Assembly (NCBI GenBank): GCA_018343915.1
Contig: JABRWF010000003.1
Span: 4,898,001-4,962,000, forward strand
Direction of reading: 5' to 3'
DNA: 64,000 nucleotides
DNA from: Agroathelia rolfsii
Taxonomy: Eukaryota > Basidiomycota > Agaricomycetes > Amylocorticiales > Amylocorticiaceae
The notes below the pieces were generated by a model that was given only the letters and a program-made list of their open reading frames with translations, did no database searches and was not told the DNA's origin. Positions within the stretch are counted from its first letter, which is position 1. Each line of letters opens with the position of its first letter. The translations under genes were made by a program, and so were the position numbers. This document shows positions 23,402 to 35,373 of the stretch, piece after piece.

Positions 23402-25100
23402 GAGGTGACAAGAGCAACGGGGAGTTATTGAGGAGGTTTCCACATTTAAGAAGTCCACTCATGTATTGTCTATAGTAAGCCAGTACATTTTGATGTTCAA
23501 CCCCCCCCCCCCCCACAGAGCAGCCTACCCAGATCATGATAGATTACTGAGGACATGAGTGGTGCTGACAAGAATACAAGATGCCGTATCTCGGCTGTGG
23601 GGAAACTTCCTTGCCGCCACCCCGGCTTGCAATGCCGAGACTAATGAGATTGATTTGAGGTGCTTTTTTATGTCAATGCGGCCTCCGTAGGCTCCGGATA
23701 GGTCACGCTAGTATGTAAAAAGTACGCTTGGTCGTGACGATTGTCCGCCTGCCGGTATTATTGAACGTCCTCACAACTACATTCGTATGGCCTGATTAAG
23801 GGAATCGCCTCAAGACTATGCCGGATTTCTGCTAAAACGCTTATCGGTTCCATTTGAATATAAATCAGTCGATCTCACCGGTCAATCCCGCTTGGTTCTT
23901 GGTTGGCAGCCAAGCTCTTACCCAATGGGTTTTTCACAGTTTGATGTCATTGGCACTGTTCCATACATATCGCATATATCCATTTGTTTTTGTTTGAATA
24001 TTATGATACAAGTTTGCTGGTATTGTTGGGCACCGACAATTCTATCTCTCTTATCGTGGCTTCCTTTTAGTTGATGTCATGACTTATATCTGCCGATTCG
24101 GGATCGCTCTTTTCTCAAAGCCTTTTATGGTTACTCCGCTTTTTATGTCACGCCGATATATAACTCACTGGCAATTTAGAGAAGTACTAGGATATATCCA
24201 TGGTACTAGACATAGACATAAACCGCCTGTTGGTTGTATGTACCGAGCATATTAAACATACTCACTTAATTGTCTTATTTCACTGCTGCTGCCGAGACGA
24301 GGCTCAAAATTTTCGATTAAGAAAAATTAGGTAGAAGGAATAACTTTATCCGCAAGAGGTATATTTACCACCTTCCTTGGGAGGCGCGGAGAACTCGGAT
24401 ATTAATAGGATTCTAAGAAGTCGTGTAATAAACGCGGTGGGATTACGCATCTCAGCGCGACCTATTATCACATACGACAAATTGACATAAAATTTCACAA
24501 ATGGCATCGGAGGTCGCTATTTGAGACTATCACGAGAACAGCAACAAGGCAAACCAGCATCGCACCCCATTTCCTGTTACGCATACGACAGAAGAAGTCA
24601 CTGTTCGTGCGGGTCTGGAACTTGAGTGTTGCTGATTAATAACATGTAGTCATGAGAGCATGTACGTATTCTGCCTACTAGCACCATGGTGGCACATGAT
24701 TACGCACTCTCTTTGCTGACTTCACACTATCTTTCAATGTTGTCATTATCCATTCATTTATTTCATTGAAATACGTCTACGTATGGCGTAACTACTGTCC
24801 CTGACAAAACTATCATCTATAAACAAGATTAAAGAGAAAGATCCATGAATACATGACATCGAGGGCGTGAGATGACTATGAAAGAAATTATTCAAGACTT
24901 ATCGTCTCTGAACGTGAAAGTATCGTGAAGAGGCCCAGCTCCTTCGTGGTGAGTCATCGAAAAAGAACAGAAGAAGAAAAAAATAGGTGTACATATGTAC
25001 GTGCTACGTCGTTGCTTCATTAAATTCGTGCCTATAAATGTCTCGTCATCATTCCCTATTTAAAATCCGATCATATATCGTTCACGGAGGGATTTTTTTT
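23402..25100. other. Intergenic region between the tandem MFS genes
   Basis: About 1.7 kb, the largest gene-free stretch of the window. It contains the promoter of copy a and the 3' flank of copy b. A 14-nt C run lies at 23501-23514. The frame at 23892-24074 has no coding features that I recognise. I find no transposon ends or relict exon of the MFS genes. Confidence 0.5.
23501..23514. repeat. Poly(C)14 homopolymer
   Basis: Fourteen consecutive C residues about 100 bp upstream of the start of MFS copy a. Such a run is prone to slippage and to sequencing error. Confidence 0.85.
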
Positions 25101-27608
25101 TCATCGGGTATACTTGCCGCTCATCCGAATCTTTTCGCCATAGAAGTATAAAAATATGGGGAAAGGAATGCCAATTACTATTGCCAGACCTGCATATACG
25201 TTTCAATTTCGTTAGCACTTCTCCCAGTGACGAGGACGAGGAATTGGACATACCAGCAAGGAGGGAGTTACCACCCCCATATCCCAATGCAGCAAACATC
25301 TGGCTGCCGAATAAGGGGAAGGCAAACCCGAGCATGCTCCGGAACACGGACGCAGCTGCAAGCGCACTAGCAGCGTAAGTGAACGTATCGACAAGATATA
25401 GCTGGATTGGTAAGCTACATAGAATGGAATGTAAAGGAGAGAAGTTCCCATGCAATTAGCGACATAGGCGTCAGATAATACACCATATTCTGCACAGGAC
25501 TCACAAGGTAGCCATCATGCCGAAACCAAATATGCCACTGCCGATGATGGGCATGATCCAGTGGATACGGGCTTGTGCCGACCAGCCGTACCAGCTATGA
25601 CGGATTTAAATGTCAACGTTCTGAGGCGGTGGAGTATAGTAAAAAAATACTCACAAGAGACCAATGGGAACAAACAAAGAACCAAAAATAAGAGCGGGGA
25701 TACGAAACTCGGGCTGACGATGACGTTGGAGATGTCACAGCTGCATTAGAGAGGAGGATCTGAATTTGACTTACCCTGCCCTTGTCGCCGTTTTTCTTGC
25801 ATTGCTGTGGGCGCGAATGATTATGTTATTGAATTGTATTGCAAAGCCGGCGACTTCCACATACCGTGATATAGACCATGTCTCCCCATTTGGCGCTGAG
25901 GACAGTTGAGAGCACGAAGCCAAGGCCGAGACCGATGTATGCCAGCCCGCCCGTCCCATAATCGAATCCATATACCTCGGAGAAAAGGTCCGCTGAAAAG
26001 AAAATCCGTTAATTAGTCTATATTGGCATCCTAGAGGGAAGAGTATCGTACGGAATGTGGCAAACATCAGATAGTAAATCCCTGTCACATAGTTAAGGTT
26101 AGAGAATACGCAAATGCTAGTGAGCACCGTCACTGACCATACATCCTAAAACCACAAAATATCAGGACAAGTATATGTGTTGAGATGAAAACCACTCACA
26201 ACGCCATATAGGCACTCAGCATGAAACAGATCGTACTCCTTGTGAGGAGGATGATTGGCCTAACCAGATTATCACTGAGGATCTTCCATTTGTTGCCGTG
26301 GTCATTGACCAAGTGGGGATGGGCTTTAGTGGCCGCTTCTGGATCCGCACATTTGCGTGCCAGCCGCAAGCGAATGACCGGTGAGTAGGTCTCACGCAAG
26401 AACGGGATTCCGACTGCGGCTCCAATGCCTGCCAGACCAACGATGACAATGAATAGATACCTGAAGCCCACCGTCTGGGTAATGAAACCACCTGGATATG
26501 TGATATCAATCAGTCAATGACAGTGATGTATACCAATAACAACCCACCAGCAATGGGCCCTACAGCTGGGCCTAGATTCAATCAGTTGGTCAGCCGTAGT
26601 TCAAAACAAGTTACCATGGAGTACATACCAACGAGCGGACCCAAGGAATACAATGACATTGCAACAGCGCGGTCCCTCTCCGAAAACATATCCGATATTG
26701 AACCGCCACCAACCGCAATTGGAGCTGCTCCTGCAATACCAGCTGTTCAAGAAAGTCGATGAATGAATTATTTTGCGATCGAGAGATAAAGGCTCTTACA
26801 GAGGAATCGGAATGCAATGAGAGCACCTCCAGTCGGTGAGAATACACAACCAATATTGAAAGCCAGGAATGCCAGATTCCCTATATGGTACACCTACGGA
26901 ACGATGAGTATCAAGAAGGCGGAGAAGAGCAGTAATATGAACATGATTAAGACTCACCCATGTGCGACCGTACATCTGTTTGAATGGGATCAATTAATTT
27001 CTCAGGAATGATTATGACGTTCAAGAAAGAAGAACCTACTTCAGATATAGGTGCCAAGAACAGAGGTGCTATTGCGTAGCTAACCAGAAAGATACTAAGA
27101 GTCATTGCGATTACGGTTTGATTTGTCATGTGAAAATAGAGGCCAATGTCTTCCAGAGCTGGTGCCATCATAGATGATGCAAGAGGTGTGATGAAAGTGT
27201 ACAGAGAAACCTGGTGCAGGCAATAGTATAAGCCACGCTATACATATAATAAACGCCATTAGGGTAGATACTCACAATAGCGGTCATGGTCCATTTTTTC
27301 CTGGGTGGCCAGTTGCGTGGATTTCCTATCAGAAGAGCGATGTAATAAGTTAAAAAGAGACTAAACATCCCGCTTCTCGAGGGGAACTAACGCGGATCAG
27401 TCGCCCAGCCATCTTCAGCATCCACTATGGGATCCTCTTTTTTGTCCTCCGGAATAGCACTTTCGAGCTGGCCGTCAGCAAGCTCGGGTTGCGAGGCAGG
27501 CTCGCTACGCTTTTCGTCGAAAACACCATGCTCAACATGCGTGTCTACAGATGCCTCTCGGGACATGGAAGAAGCAGCAACCTGTGCAGCAGTCTGCGAG
27601 ACGGACAT
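25101..27608 (-). CDS. DHA1-type MFS transporter, tandem copy b
   Basis: Close paralogue of the neighbouring MFS gene, on the same strand and with the same domain order. It starts [20 protein letters not shown] at 27608. Shared blocks include [55 protein letters not shown] helix 2 (here with IAMTL), [23 protein letters not shown] helix 5, [55 protein letters not shown] and the tail IRMSGKYTR. Intron positions appear to match copy a, which points to duplication of genomic DNA rather than retroposition. Differences are spread through the gene and include conservative changes in helices plus a diverged N-tail, so the duplication is not very recent. Both copies look intact; separate substrates or expression are possible but unproven. 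Confidence 0.9.
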
Positions 27609-28683
27609 GATGGTGGTGGTAAGGGCGACAGGGAGATATGCAAGAGACTTGCACGCTTAAGAAGCAAGCTGCAGCCCTTGGCTGCATCAGTTCATACTCA
27701 TGCTGGAATTGCCTCCATAGCACAGTAGCCAGACGGTCCGCCGGGAGATGAACGGCGCAGAAAAAGAATAGCAAAACGGCCGAAATCCGGCTGTGGGGTG
27801 ATTTTCGATTCCATGATCGCGGCTTGAAATGCCGAGATCGATGTGATCAATTGAAAAGCCTTCTCGTCGTGCCACCGCGGTCTCCGTGGCCTCCGGACGC
27901 GGCTTTGCCAGCACGTGATCGTGCTAGCATCATGCGAGCCGCCTGTGGCAAGCCGACGGCTCGGTGTCGTGAACGTTGTTGCTGGATGGTTGGGGACCCA
28001 CAACAACCACCAAAATGATGAAATAGAGCCTGCATCCAGCCGAGCTTATGCAAGAGAAAATGCTGCATAGGGACAGCACTAGGATTTCCACTACTACCGC
28101 CATTAGATGCAGCATGCTCGTTGGCTACTACAATGTCTATTTAGTCTCTTACATCTTATCGAAGGGGGTAGGGATTAAATTGAACGCGCTCACTTAATGA
28201 AATGCCTTCTAGTGGCCTGCCGGGGTGCCATTGCCATTGTCAGGCCGAGGCCCAAAAATTAGGCTGATTACACGCACAGGAGATATTAAACATAAACAAC
28301 GTCATGCACCTTGCTACGCGAGTAATCCAGCCGTTGTCAAGTGTCAGTATCAGTCTAATAGGTTTGCAACCCAGCCTTGGTTAGGATCATGCCCGAGGCC
28401 ACATATCATCGATGAATATCATCTTCTACTCGCGACTGAGCGAAGAAGCTGAAGTCATCACTACTGATCGGTGATATCACATCTTATCATCGACGGAACC
28501 GTTAAGCTAACTTGAGTTGACCTCCCACGAGTCACCATCACGTCGCAACAAAATGATAGAAGAAAGCACAAATCATGATCCAAGCTGTTGGCTTCTCAAA
28601 TAAGCAAAAAAAAAAAAAAAAAAAAAAAAAGAGAGTTGTAGAGTACGACTAGAAATACATTGAGGACTCGGAGATGAACAATA
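27609..28683. other. Intergenic region upstream of MFS-b, ending at PRP5 3' flank
   Basis: About 1.1 kb without a supportable gene. Several overlapping short frames on both strands (27687-28115) are typical of G+C-rich non-coding DNA. A 25-nt A run lies at 28606-28630. Confidence 0.5.
28606..28630. repeat. Poly(A)25 homopolymer (T25 on the PRP5 strand)
   Basis: Twenty-five consecutive A residues, 54 bp beyond the PRP5 stop codon. On the PRP5 strand it is a T tract in the 3' flank. Confidence 0.9.
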
Positions 28684-31600
28684 TTATACGACGCTATATC
28701 GTCCTGTGAACGCGCTAGGGTTGCGCATCTCAGCCTGCAGCGCGGCCGCGGAGGCCTCGATAAGCAGACGCTTGATTTCGCGGACGGCCTGCTCCACACG
28801 GTACTCTTCGTTCGATTCGACGAGTAGGTGCAACTTGGGAGGACCATCGGGAGGGGGTTCTTTGCCTGGCTCGTAATAGATACCTAATCATGAGTGTAAG
28901 CATCTGCACGTCATTGAACAGCAAGCCAAGTGAACACACCTTTGTTGGTGACAGATGCTCCAGTAATGTCGATGAGCTGTGAAGAACACATTTGTTAAGC
29001 GTTCTAGTAATATGTCAAAGAATGAAGACAAAAATACCTGGACCATTGTTTCCTTGTTTGTGACCTTCCATCTCGCTTTCTGGGGATAATCGTTGATGGG
29101 AATGATCGCGTGAAAATCCGTCACACCATCTGCAGGTCCCTTCTTGGCCGAATTCTCCTCGAACGCAATCTGGGATTGCATCACAAGTTTGGTAGCCCGA
29201 ATCTGGGCGTTCAACTTGGCCACCACGCTCACCGCCTGCTTGTGTTGAGGCGTGTCTGCGCCAACCGTCTGGGCAATCTTTTCGGCATCTTTGATTGCTG
29301 TCTGCAGACGCTCTTGCTCTTTCGCCAACGCCATCTTGCGTGCAGTCGCGGCAGCAGCTCCCACGCCGAGAGCGCCTTTCGACGAATCAGGTGCAGGTCC
29401 ACGTTTGATCTCAACCTTGAAGCTGCCGAACGTCATTGCATCCTCAGCAGGAGCGGTCGTGGTGGTCTCCGTGGCGGCGGCCTTTTGTTCCACCTTTTCG
29501 TCTTCACCTCCCTCGCCGTATGCCTTGCGTTCTGCCTTCTCTTTGGCATCGCGTTCCCGATCCAGCCTATCAAGACCCTTGCCACCGAACCCGGAGCTGG
29601 AAGCCTGAACCTTGCCGGATTTGAGTTTATCAAGGAAGCCTAAAGAAGGGTCGCGCGATAAGCATCATGACCGCATGTATTACGCAAATCAATAACGTAC
29701 CATTGGCAAGCTCCTCTAGCTCCTTGGGCACCGCAGCGTTGCTCGCCTTAAGTGCACGATAGACATCAACCGAGTACCTATCCTGCTCTGGCGTGACGAA
29801 AGTGACGCAGGTGCCCTTATTACCAGCACGACCTGTTCGGCCAGCACGATGGACGTAATCCTCCATATGATTGGGACAATCGAAATTGATGACCAGCTTC
29901 AGCTGTTTCACATCCAGACCGCGAGCAGCGACGGATGTAGCAATGACGACGGGTACAACGCCGGACTTGAAGTCAGCAATCGTTTGATCACGGTCGACCT
30001 GATCTTTCCCACCATGAAGTGACATACACAAATAGCCTTTGCGCATGAGCTCCCGTAAAAGGTTATCAGCAGCCTCCTGTCTGTCAACGAAAATGAGCGT
30101 CCGTGCTTCTGCATCTTCATTGTACATCTGGCCCAAAATTTCCAGCAAACGCATGAACTTCGTATCCTCCTCGCGGATTTCGACGATTTGTTCAATCTCC
30201 GCGGCAACAACTGAGCGACCGCCCACGGTGATTTCGAGTGGCTTGCGAAGGAGCTTACGAGCGAGCGAATCCATCTGCTTGGGGAACGTGGCAGAGAACA
30301 GCACCGTCTGGCGATCGGGCCGGACGTTGTTTACAATCTTCATCACTTGTGGTTCAAATCCCATGTCAAACATTCGATCAGCCTCGTCGAGGACGACGTA
30401 CGTGACACGTTTCAAGTTGGTGACGCGACCAGAGTTTGCTGTCAGGAGATCGATCATGCGGCCGGGTGTACAGACGATAATCTCGGCGCCTTTTTTGAGC
30501 TCGGCGATCTGGTCCTTGATGGGTGAACCGCCATACGCGCATACAGCCTATTAGAATTAAGCGTAAGCCAATGGGTATCTACATAACAATATGAAGAAAT
30601 AACATACTCGTAGGTTCATCACTTTCAGGAATGGTTTACACTCCTTATGAATCTGAACCGCAAGCTCTCGCGTAGGCGTCATGACCAAACCTACAGGGCC
30701 TTCCATTTGTTCAAGAGGTCGCTGATCTTTGATGTGTCGGAACATAGGTAGCAAGAAAGAGATGGTTTTTCCGGAACCGGTCTTTGCAACACCAATGACA
30801 TCGCGACCAGACATGATTGCAGGTATGGCTTGGGCCTGGATAGACGTTGGTGCAACATAGTTGAGCTTTTTGATGACATCCAAGCTATGTCACAAGTACA
30901 TGTCAGCTTGAAGGATTGAAGGAGAACATGATATGAAATGTCAAACTTACCAGCTTGCCGGAAGACCAAAATGACTCCATTTTACAACGGGTCGTGGGCA
31001 ATCCACGCCACGGATTTTGATGCCGTCGAGTTCAAGTCTCAGAAGATCGGCCTCCTCATCCGTCATAGCAGCAATATCTGGAGGAGGCTGGTAAAATTCC
31101 TTACGGAAAGGTTCGTATTTGATACGACTGTGGTCCACCGCCGCCAGATCCTTCTTCTTTGCCTTCTTAGCAGCCAAGGCCAGAATATCCTCTGGGTTCA
31201 ACTCAGTAGCGTCAATCTCATCCTCGACAACCACCGGGTCTTCATCGCCACCGACTTCGTCATTGGCCCGCTCGTCAAGACGCACGCGTGACCGCGAGGC
31301 AGGTAAAACGCCCATCTTGGCTATGTCCTCAGCATTCACTTTCTTCACCTCAGCCTTGACCTCGGACATAAACGCATCGAGTGGATCGATTTCCTCCTCG
31401 TCGTCGGCAGCCCTAGCCTCCGCCTTTCTTTTTCGTGCCGCCTGGTCGATCTTATTGGCCTCATCGTCGTCATCGTCCGCCTCTAGGTCACCCACGCTCG
31501 CCTGACCATCAGCCATCGACATGTCGATGTCTGGCATGTCGTCTAACTTCTCCAGTTTACGCTTCGTCTCCACATCGTCATTCATGGACACCGCGGCGGA

Positions 31601-32335
31601 GCCTTTAGCCGGTTTAAGTAATTCAGGCTTGAGGGGAAGACCCTTGAGGCCTAAGCCACCAAGAGCGGCTCGGTTCAGTTGTGTCGTCGGTGTAGCAGTG
31701 CCTACACAAAAGGCAGATCAAGTGCTGTGAAACCATGTTCATTAAGCGAAAAATAAGTTGAACCACTTACCAGTGGTCTTGCCGGCCAACGCCATGGCCT
31801 TTGCCTTTGCCTCATCCAGCGCCTTTTCAGCTTCCCGTTTCTTTTTCCAAGCCTCCATCTTTTCTCTTCTAGCACGGATCTTTTCATCTTCTATCGTAGG
31901 CGTTGCAGGTTTTGAAGGAGGTGGTGTAGGCTTCTCAGGTGCAGGAGCTGGAGCTGGCGTGGTGGCGGGAGCAGGAGCGGGCTTGGGAGACGGCGCCCTA
32001 TCACGGTCGCGGTCGCGGTCACGATCCCTTTCTCTTCGGTCGCGCGGGAGAGGCGAGCGCGAGCGACGTCGGTCATCTCTATCTCTATCCCGCCTATCGT
32101 AATCTCTTCTTCTCTCGTCTCTGCTGTATCTGTCGTCGCGGTATCTGTCTCTGTCCTTGTCTTTTGCACGGTCACGCTCCCTGTCCCTGTCCCGGTCTGA
32201 CCTCTCTCTCGATCTGTTTCCTGACCTTTGGCCAGTGCGCCTCGTTGGCGACGGAGACCTTGGTGAGCGATGAGATGGTCTTACCCGCTTATTTGACGGT
32301 ACCGGTGACAACGACCTATCCCGACGACTTGGCAT
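28684..32335 (-). CDS. PRP5: DEAD-box pre-mRNA splicing helicase PRP5 (DDX46)
   Basis: PRP5 remodels U2 snRNP with ATP so that it can bind the branch site. The N-terminal ~200 residues form an RS/RD-rich tract ([20 protein letters not shown]), then Pro/Ala linkers and a charged helical segment ([20 protein letters not shown]). An acidic region with [20 protein letters not shown] follows; this DPLDAFM block is the PRP5 signature. The core has [15 protein letters not shown], the Q motif [84 protein letters not shown] and [13 protein letters not shown]. The C-terminus holds a KH-like tail ([35 protein letters not shown]) as in DDX46. All catalytic motifs are intact. At least seven introns. It is divergent from PI31 over 246 bp. 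Confidence 0.95.
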
Positions 32336-32581
32336 GGTGGTGAATATGGATCTGGAGAAAGTGTTGTGTTCGTATTTGGACTAGGTTGCTTGCGTAATCT
32401 GTGGTCGGAAGTAAAATGCTATGTGTGACACGACTTGTCGCATGTCACGACGTTTTATAACAGTGAAGAGAGCTTGATTCTTGAATTACATACGCGCGGC
32501 TAAGTCAGCCAAAGTCACGATCCATAGGAATAAGGAAATGCACTGGCTGAAGATCCATCTTCAACTACAACCATTGCAATC
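32336..32581. promoter_or_regulatory. Shared promoter region, PRP5 (-) / PI31 (+)
   Basis: This 246-bp region contains a TATA-like TTTTATAA (32453-32460) upstream of PI31. An imperfect dyad spans 32425-32448, with outer arms GTGACA/TGTCAC and inner arms CGAC/GTCG. Confidence 0.5.
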
Positions 32582-33761
32582 ATGCCCGCTGACATCCTTG
32601 ATCCTGCCGCCCTGACGGCAAAGATACCTTCTGTTTTGCCTGAATCAGCCAAGATTCTCAAGAGTCCTCAGGATGGTATCACAGTGCTACTTCATGCTGC
32701 GATGACTATTGTGGGGTTTCGACTCATCGCTGTCGATGACGAATCGTCTGCCCAAACCATCGAAGGGAATATACTTCCAGAAAATTGGAACAAAAACGGG
32801 CCTAGTCATTATACTCTGCGCTATAAACATAACCAAAGCACCCTTGAGTTTGTGCTGAAGATATCGAAGCTGGGCTCGCGCACAATGATCAATGCTATAG
32901 CCTTGGAGGTATGTTTCCTTCGCTGTTCAAGAGTAAAGCTCTTGATGAACTCTTATGAATAGAGTGACAAAGCATCGTCACTTGATCTCTCTACGAATGA
33001 CTATATTTCTCCGTCATTTTACCCACATAATCTAAGCGAGGCTGCAGACAAACCCCTCGTTCACGGGTTCATTTCATCCAACAGGATCACAGACCTTGTG
33101 TCTCAATTCCGACTGATGATATTACAAAAACTCATGCCCGGTCTCCGCAAGGAAGGTTACACAGAATTATCTTCAGATAGTAGTGAAGCTAGTACCAGCG
33201 CAGCCCAAAATCAGGGCAACCCTGCTCCCGCCCGTGCTCCTCCGCGTCCAAATAATCCACCTCGATCCGAGGAAGATATCTACGGTGGAACTCGTTTACC
33301 CTACCGTCCTTTGAACCCATTGGAAATAGGCAGACGTGATTTAGACCCCATTCCCATGAATCCCTTTGCACCCCCACCCCTCTTCCCGGGAAGTGGCGGT
33401 GATGGGATGTTTGTTGGACCTGATCATCCTATATTTGGCTCACGTGGTGGTAGAGGTGGCTTGGGTGGTATTGGGGGCGGGCGAGGACCATGGGGCGGTG
33501 ATGGGTTCTTGCCACCCATGGGCGCACCTCCTGGAGCCAGATTTGACCCAGTCGTACCTGGAGGGTACCCCAGTGGACGAGGTGGGTTTGGCGGCATTCC
33601 TCTTCCTGACCGTGGACTCCCCGGAGGAGGGGGTAGCGGCGATCCGGACAATGACGAGTTTATGCCCCCTGGTATGGTGAGTCACGGTGTCTCAGGTGCT
33701 GTGCTGAAGTAACGTTACGGTGCTAATTATATTCCATTCGCAGGAGAATATGTATAATTAA
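32582..33761 (+). CDS. FUB1: PI31-like proteasome regulator (Fub1/PSMF1)
   Basis: PI31/Fub1 binds the 20S proteasome, blocks its active sites from inside and aids assembly. I read three exons: 32582-32908, 32963-33676 and a 6-codon last exon 33744-33761, giving 352 residues. The N-terminal FP domain begins MPADILDPAALTAKIPSVLP and contains DGITVLLHAAMTIVGFRLIA, LPENWNKNGPSHYTLRYKHN and TLEFVLKISKLGSRTMINAI. The second half has GGTRLPYRPLNPLEIGRRDL and DPIPMNPFAPPPLFPGSGGD, which match the proline-rich PI31 tail. It ends in a Gly/Arg/Pro-rich region. The last codons (ENMYN) depend on the small terminal exon; without splicing the frame would end at 33712 with a different tail. Alpha-7, RPN12 and beta-1 proteasome genes lie within 15 kb. 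Confidence 0.88.
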
Positions 33762-33987
33762 AGTGTGGTCTCGGGAGGTAGCTGCTGATTACATGGTGTC
33801 ATGATATGTGCTTGGGCAGGGAATCCGAAGTGGTAGTGGTCATATATGTACTTCACTGTTGTATTTCTACGACTGTCTAGCTGTGTGCTTGATCTTGAAT
33901 AATATGATGGCCGGAAGCAACGAAGGACACCACTCGGTGCTTGCGCCTCTGCCGCTCTCCGACCACGCATGCACGCATACAGTGGCC

Positions 33988-33995
33988 TATATAAG
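33988..33995 (+). promoter_or_regulatory. TATA box
   Basis: TATATAAG lies 63 bp upstream of the ATG at 34051 but only 27 bp upstream of the in-frame ATG at 34015. It therefore favours the later start for the acidic protein. Confidence 0.55.
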
Positions 33996-34050
33996 ACAGC
34001 CTGTCTCCAGATCCATGACCATCTCACTCTCATCCCCGTCCCTGTCTCCC

Positions 34051-35020
34051 ATGCCTAAATCCTCCTCTCCTCGCCGCAGCAGCATCAGTCACCATGGAGG
34101 TGCTCCACCCGGCTTCAGGGTCCCGACCAAACCCTGGGGTCCGACACGCGCCATCTCTCAGATGTCCGTGCGCGAGCTTCATGAAGCTCTCGAGCGTAAC
34201 GCCCGGATGCTGCAAGCCTTGTGCGTGTCATGTCACCATTTTATTCTTAAGCCTTATCTCAATGTTAACATACTATTCCACCAACAATACAGAGGTGCCT
34301 CAACCTCCGCTTCTGTAGAACGGATCACTAAAGAACAAGATGAAATCAAGGAGCGCTTACTCGAAGTCGAGGGCGTCGAAGACATCCGAACACGGTTGCA
34401 AGACACGAGTATAGACCCCCCGGACAACATGAATATCGATCAGCAACAACCGCCACAACCACGGATGTTATCTGCTAAACAACGAGCACTAGCCAACTTT
34501 GTATGTACATTTTACGATTTCAAACATACATTGATTGATGCAGTGAACTAATCTTCTTTCTCTCCTTCCCCTCTTCACCCTATAGGGATCCTCCGCCCCT
34601 CTCGCCTCAGGAATCGGTCGAATGACCTATGAAGAAGCCGTCCAACTAGAACAACGAGCCCATAATCAGGACGCCGAACGACGCGAGCGCATTCTCGAGC
34701 GCAAGAAACGACAAGGCCTACCGATCAAAGGCGAGGTACTCTCGCGCGAAGAACGTGATGCGCGCATGCGTGCGTTCCTCATGTACAAGCCAACAGATTC
34801 CGATCTCGAAGATGACGACGACGACGAAGACGATGATGATGACGATGATGAAAAAGATAACCCTCAAGCATGGTGGGATGACGAAGACGGTGCGCATGGT
34901 GCTCCATTCGTGGACTCGTCCGACTTTGATGGTGCAGGGTTGAGCAACATCATTCGCATTGATAATGCCAAAGCATATGCAGGGTATAGCACGTTCTACG
35001 AACCCAAGGACGACTACTAG
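34051..35020 (+). CDS. Conserved-looking protein with coiled region and Asp-rich tail, function unknown
   Basis: I do not recognise the family. Three exons (34051-34220, 34293-34500, 34586-35020) join in frame across GT-AG introns, giving 270 residues. After a basic Ser/Arg/Pro N-terminus, the middle reads SVRELHEALERNARMLQALG and SVERITKEQDEIKERLLEVE, which predict a short coiled coil. A conserved-looking block RMTYEEAVQLEQRAHNQDAE, then RRERILERKKRQGLPIKGEV, is followed by a run of about 20 Asp/Glu and an end motif YAGYSTFYEPKDDY. The highly acidic tail suggests binding to a basic partner such as histones or ribosomal proteins; that is only inference. A longer frame starting at 34015 exists, but the TATA box position argues for 34051. 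Confidence 0.65.
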
Positions 35021-35373
35021 CACATATCTTTTGCGGTTTATCTCTCCTGGTTATTTATGAGATTATACTAGTACTCATACCCTTTCCATCATTCCTCACT
35101 CAACACAATTTGGTGATAGACACTAACTAGTCAATGTAGTATTTTTGTATTTTTTATGTATATCCATCATGATAATTTCCAGGTTATCAAATCAAACACA
35201 TGGTGTGTATGTAAATTGCGAGAGACAGAAAAGTGACAAACCATCCCTAATCAGTTAGGTAATATCGTAGTAAGTGGGCTAAGGGTAAAACGAAAAAATT
35301 ATCATTGAGGCGTAAATTGAGAGGGGAGAGGGCGGTGTGTATATTCAAGAATGAAATCAGGATATCATCAACA
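35021..35373. other. Intergenic region between converging genes
   Basis: About 350 bp of AT-rich sequence between two 3' ends. Nothing coding is seen. Confidence 0.5.

Noticed and set aside
23892..24074. 60-residue frame between the MFS copies
   Set aside because: No similarity I recognise, no flanking signals, and length expected by chance.
27687..28115. Cluster of short frames upstream of MFS-b
   Set aside because: Several mutually overlapping frames on both strands without a consistent motif, typical of non-coding G+C-rich DNA.
33189..33685. Overlapping frames opposite the PI31 tail
   Set aside because: Produced by Gly/Pro-rich codons of PI31. No independent support.
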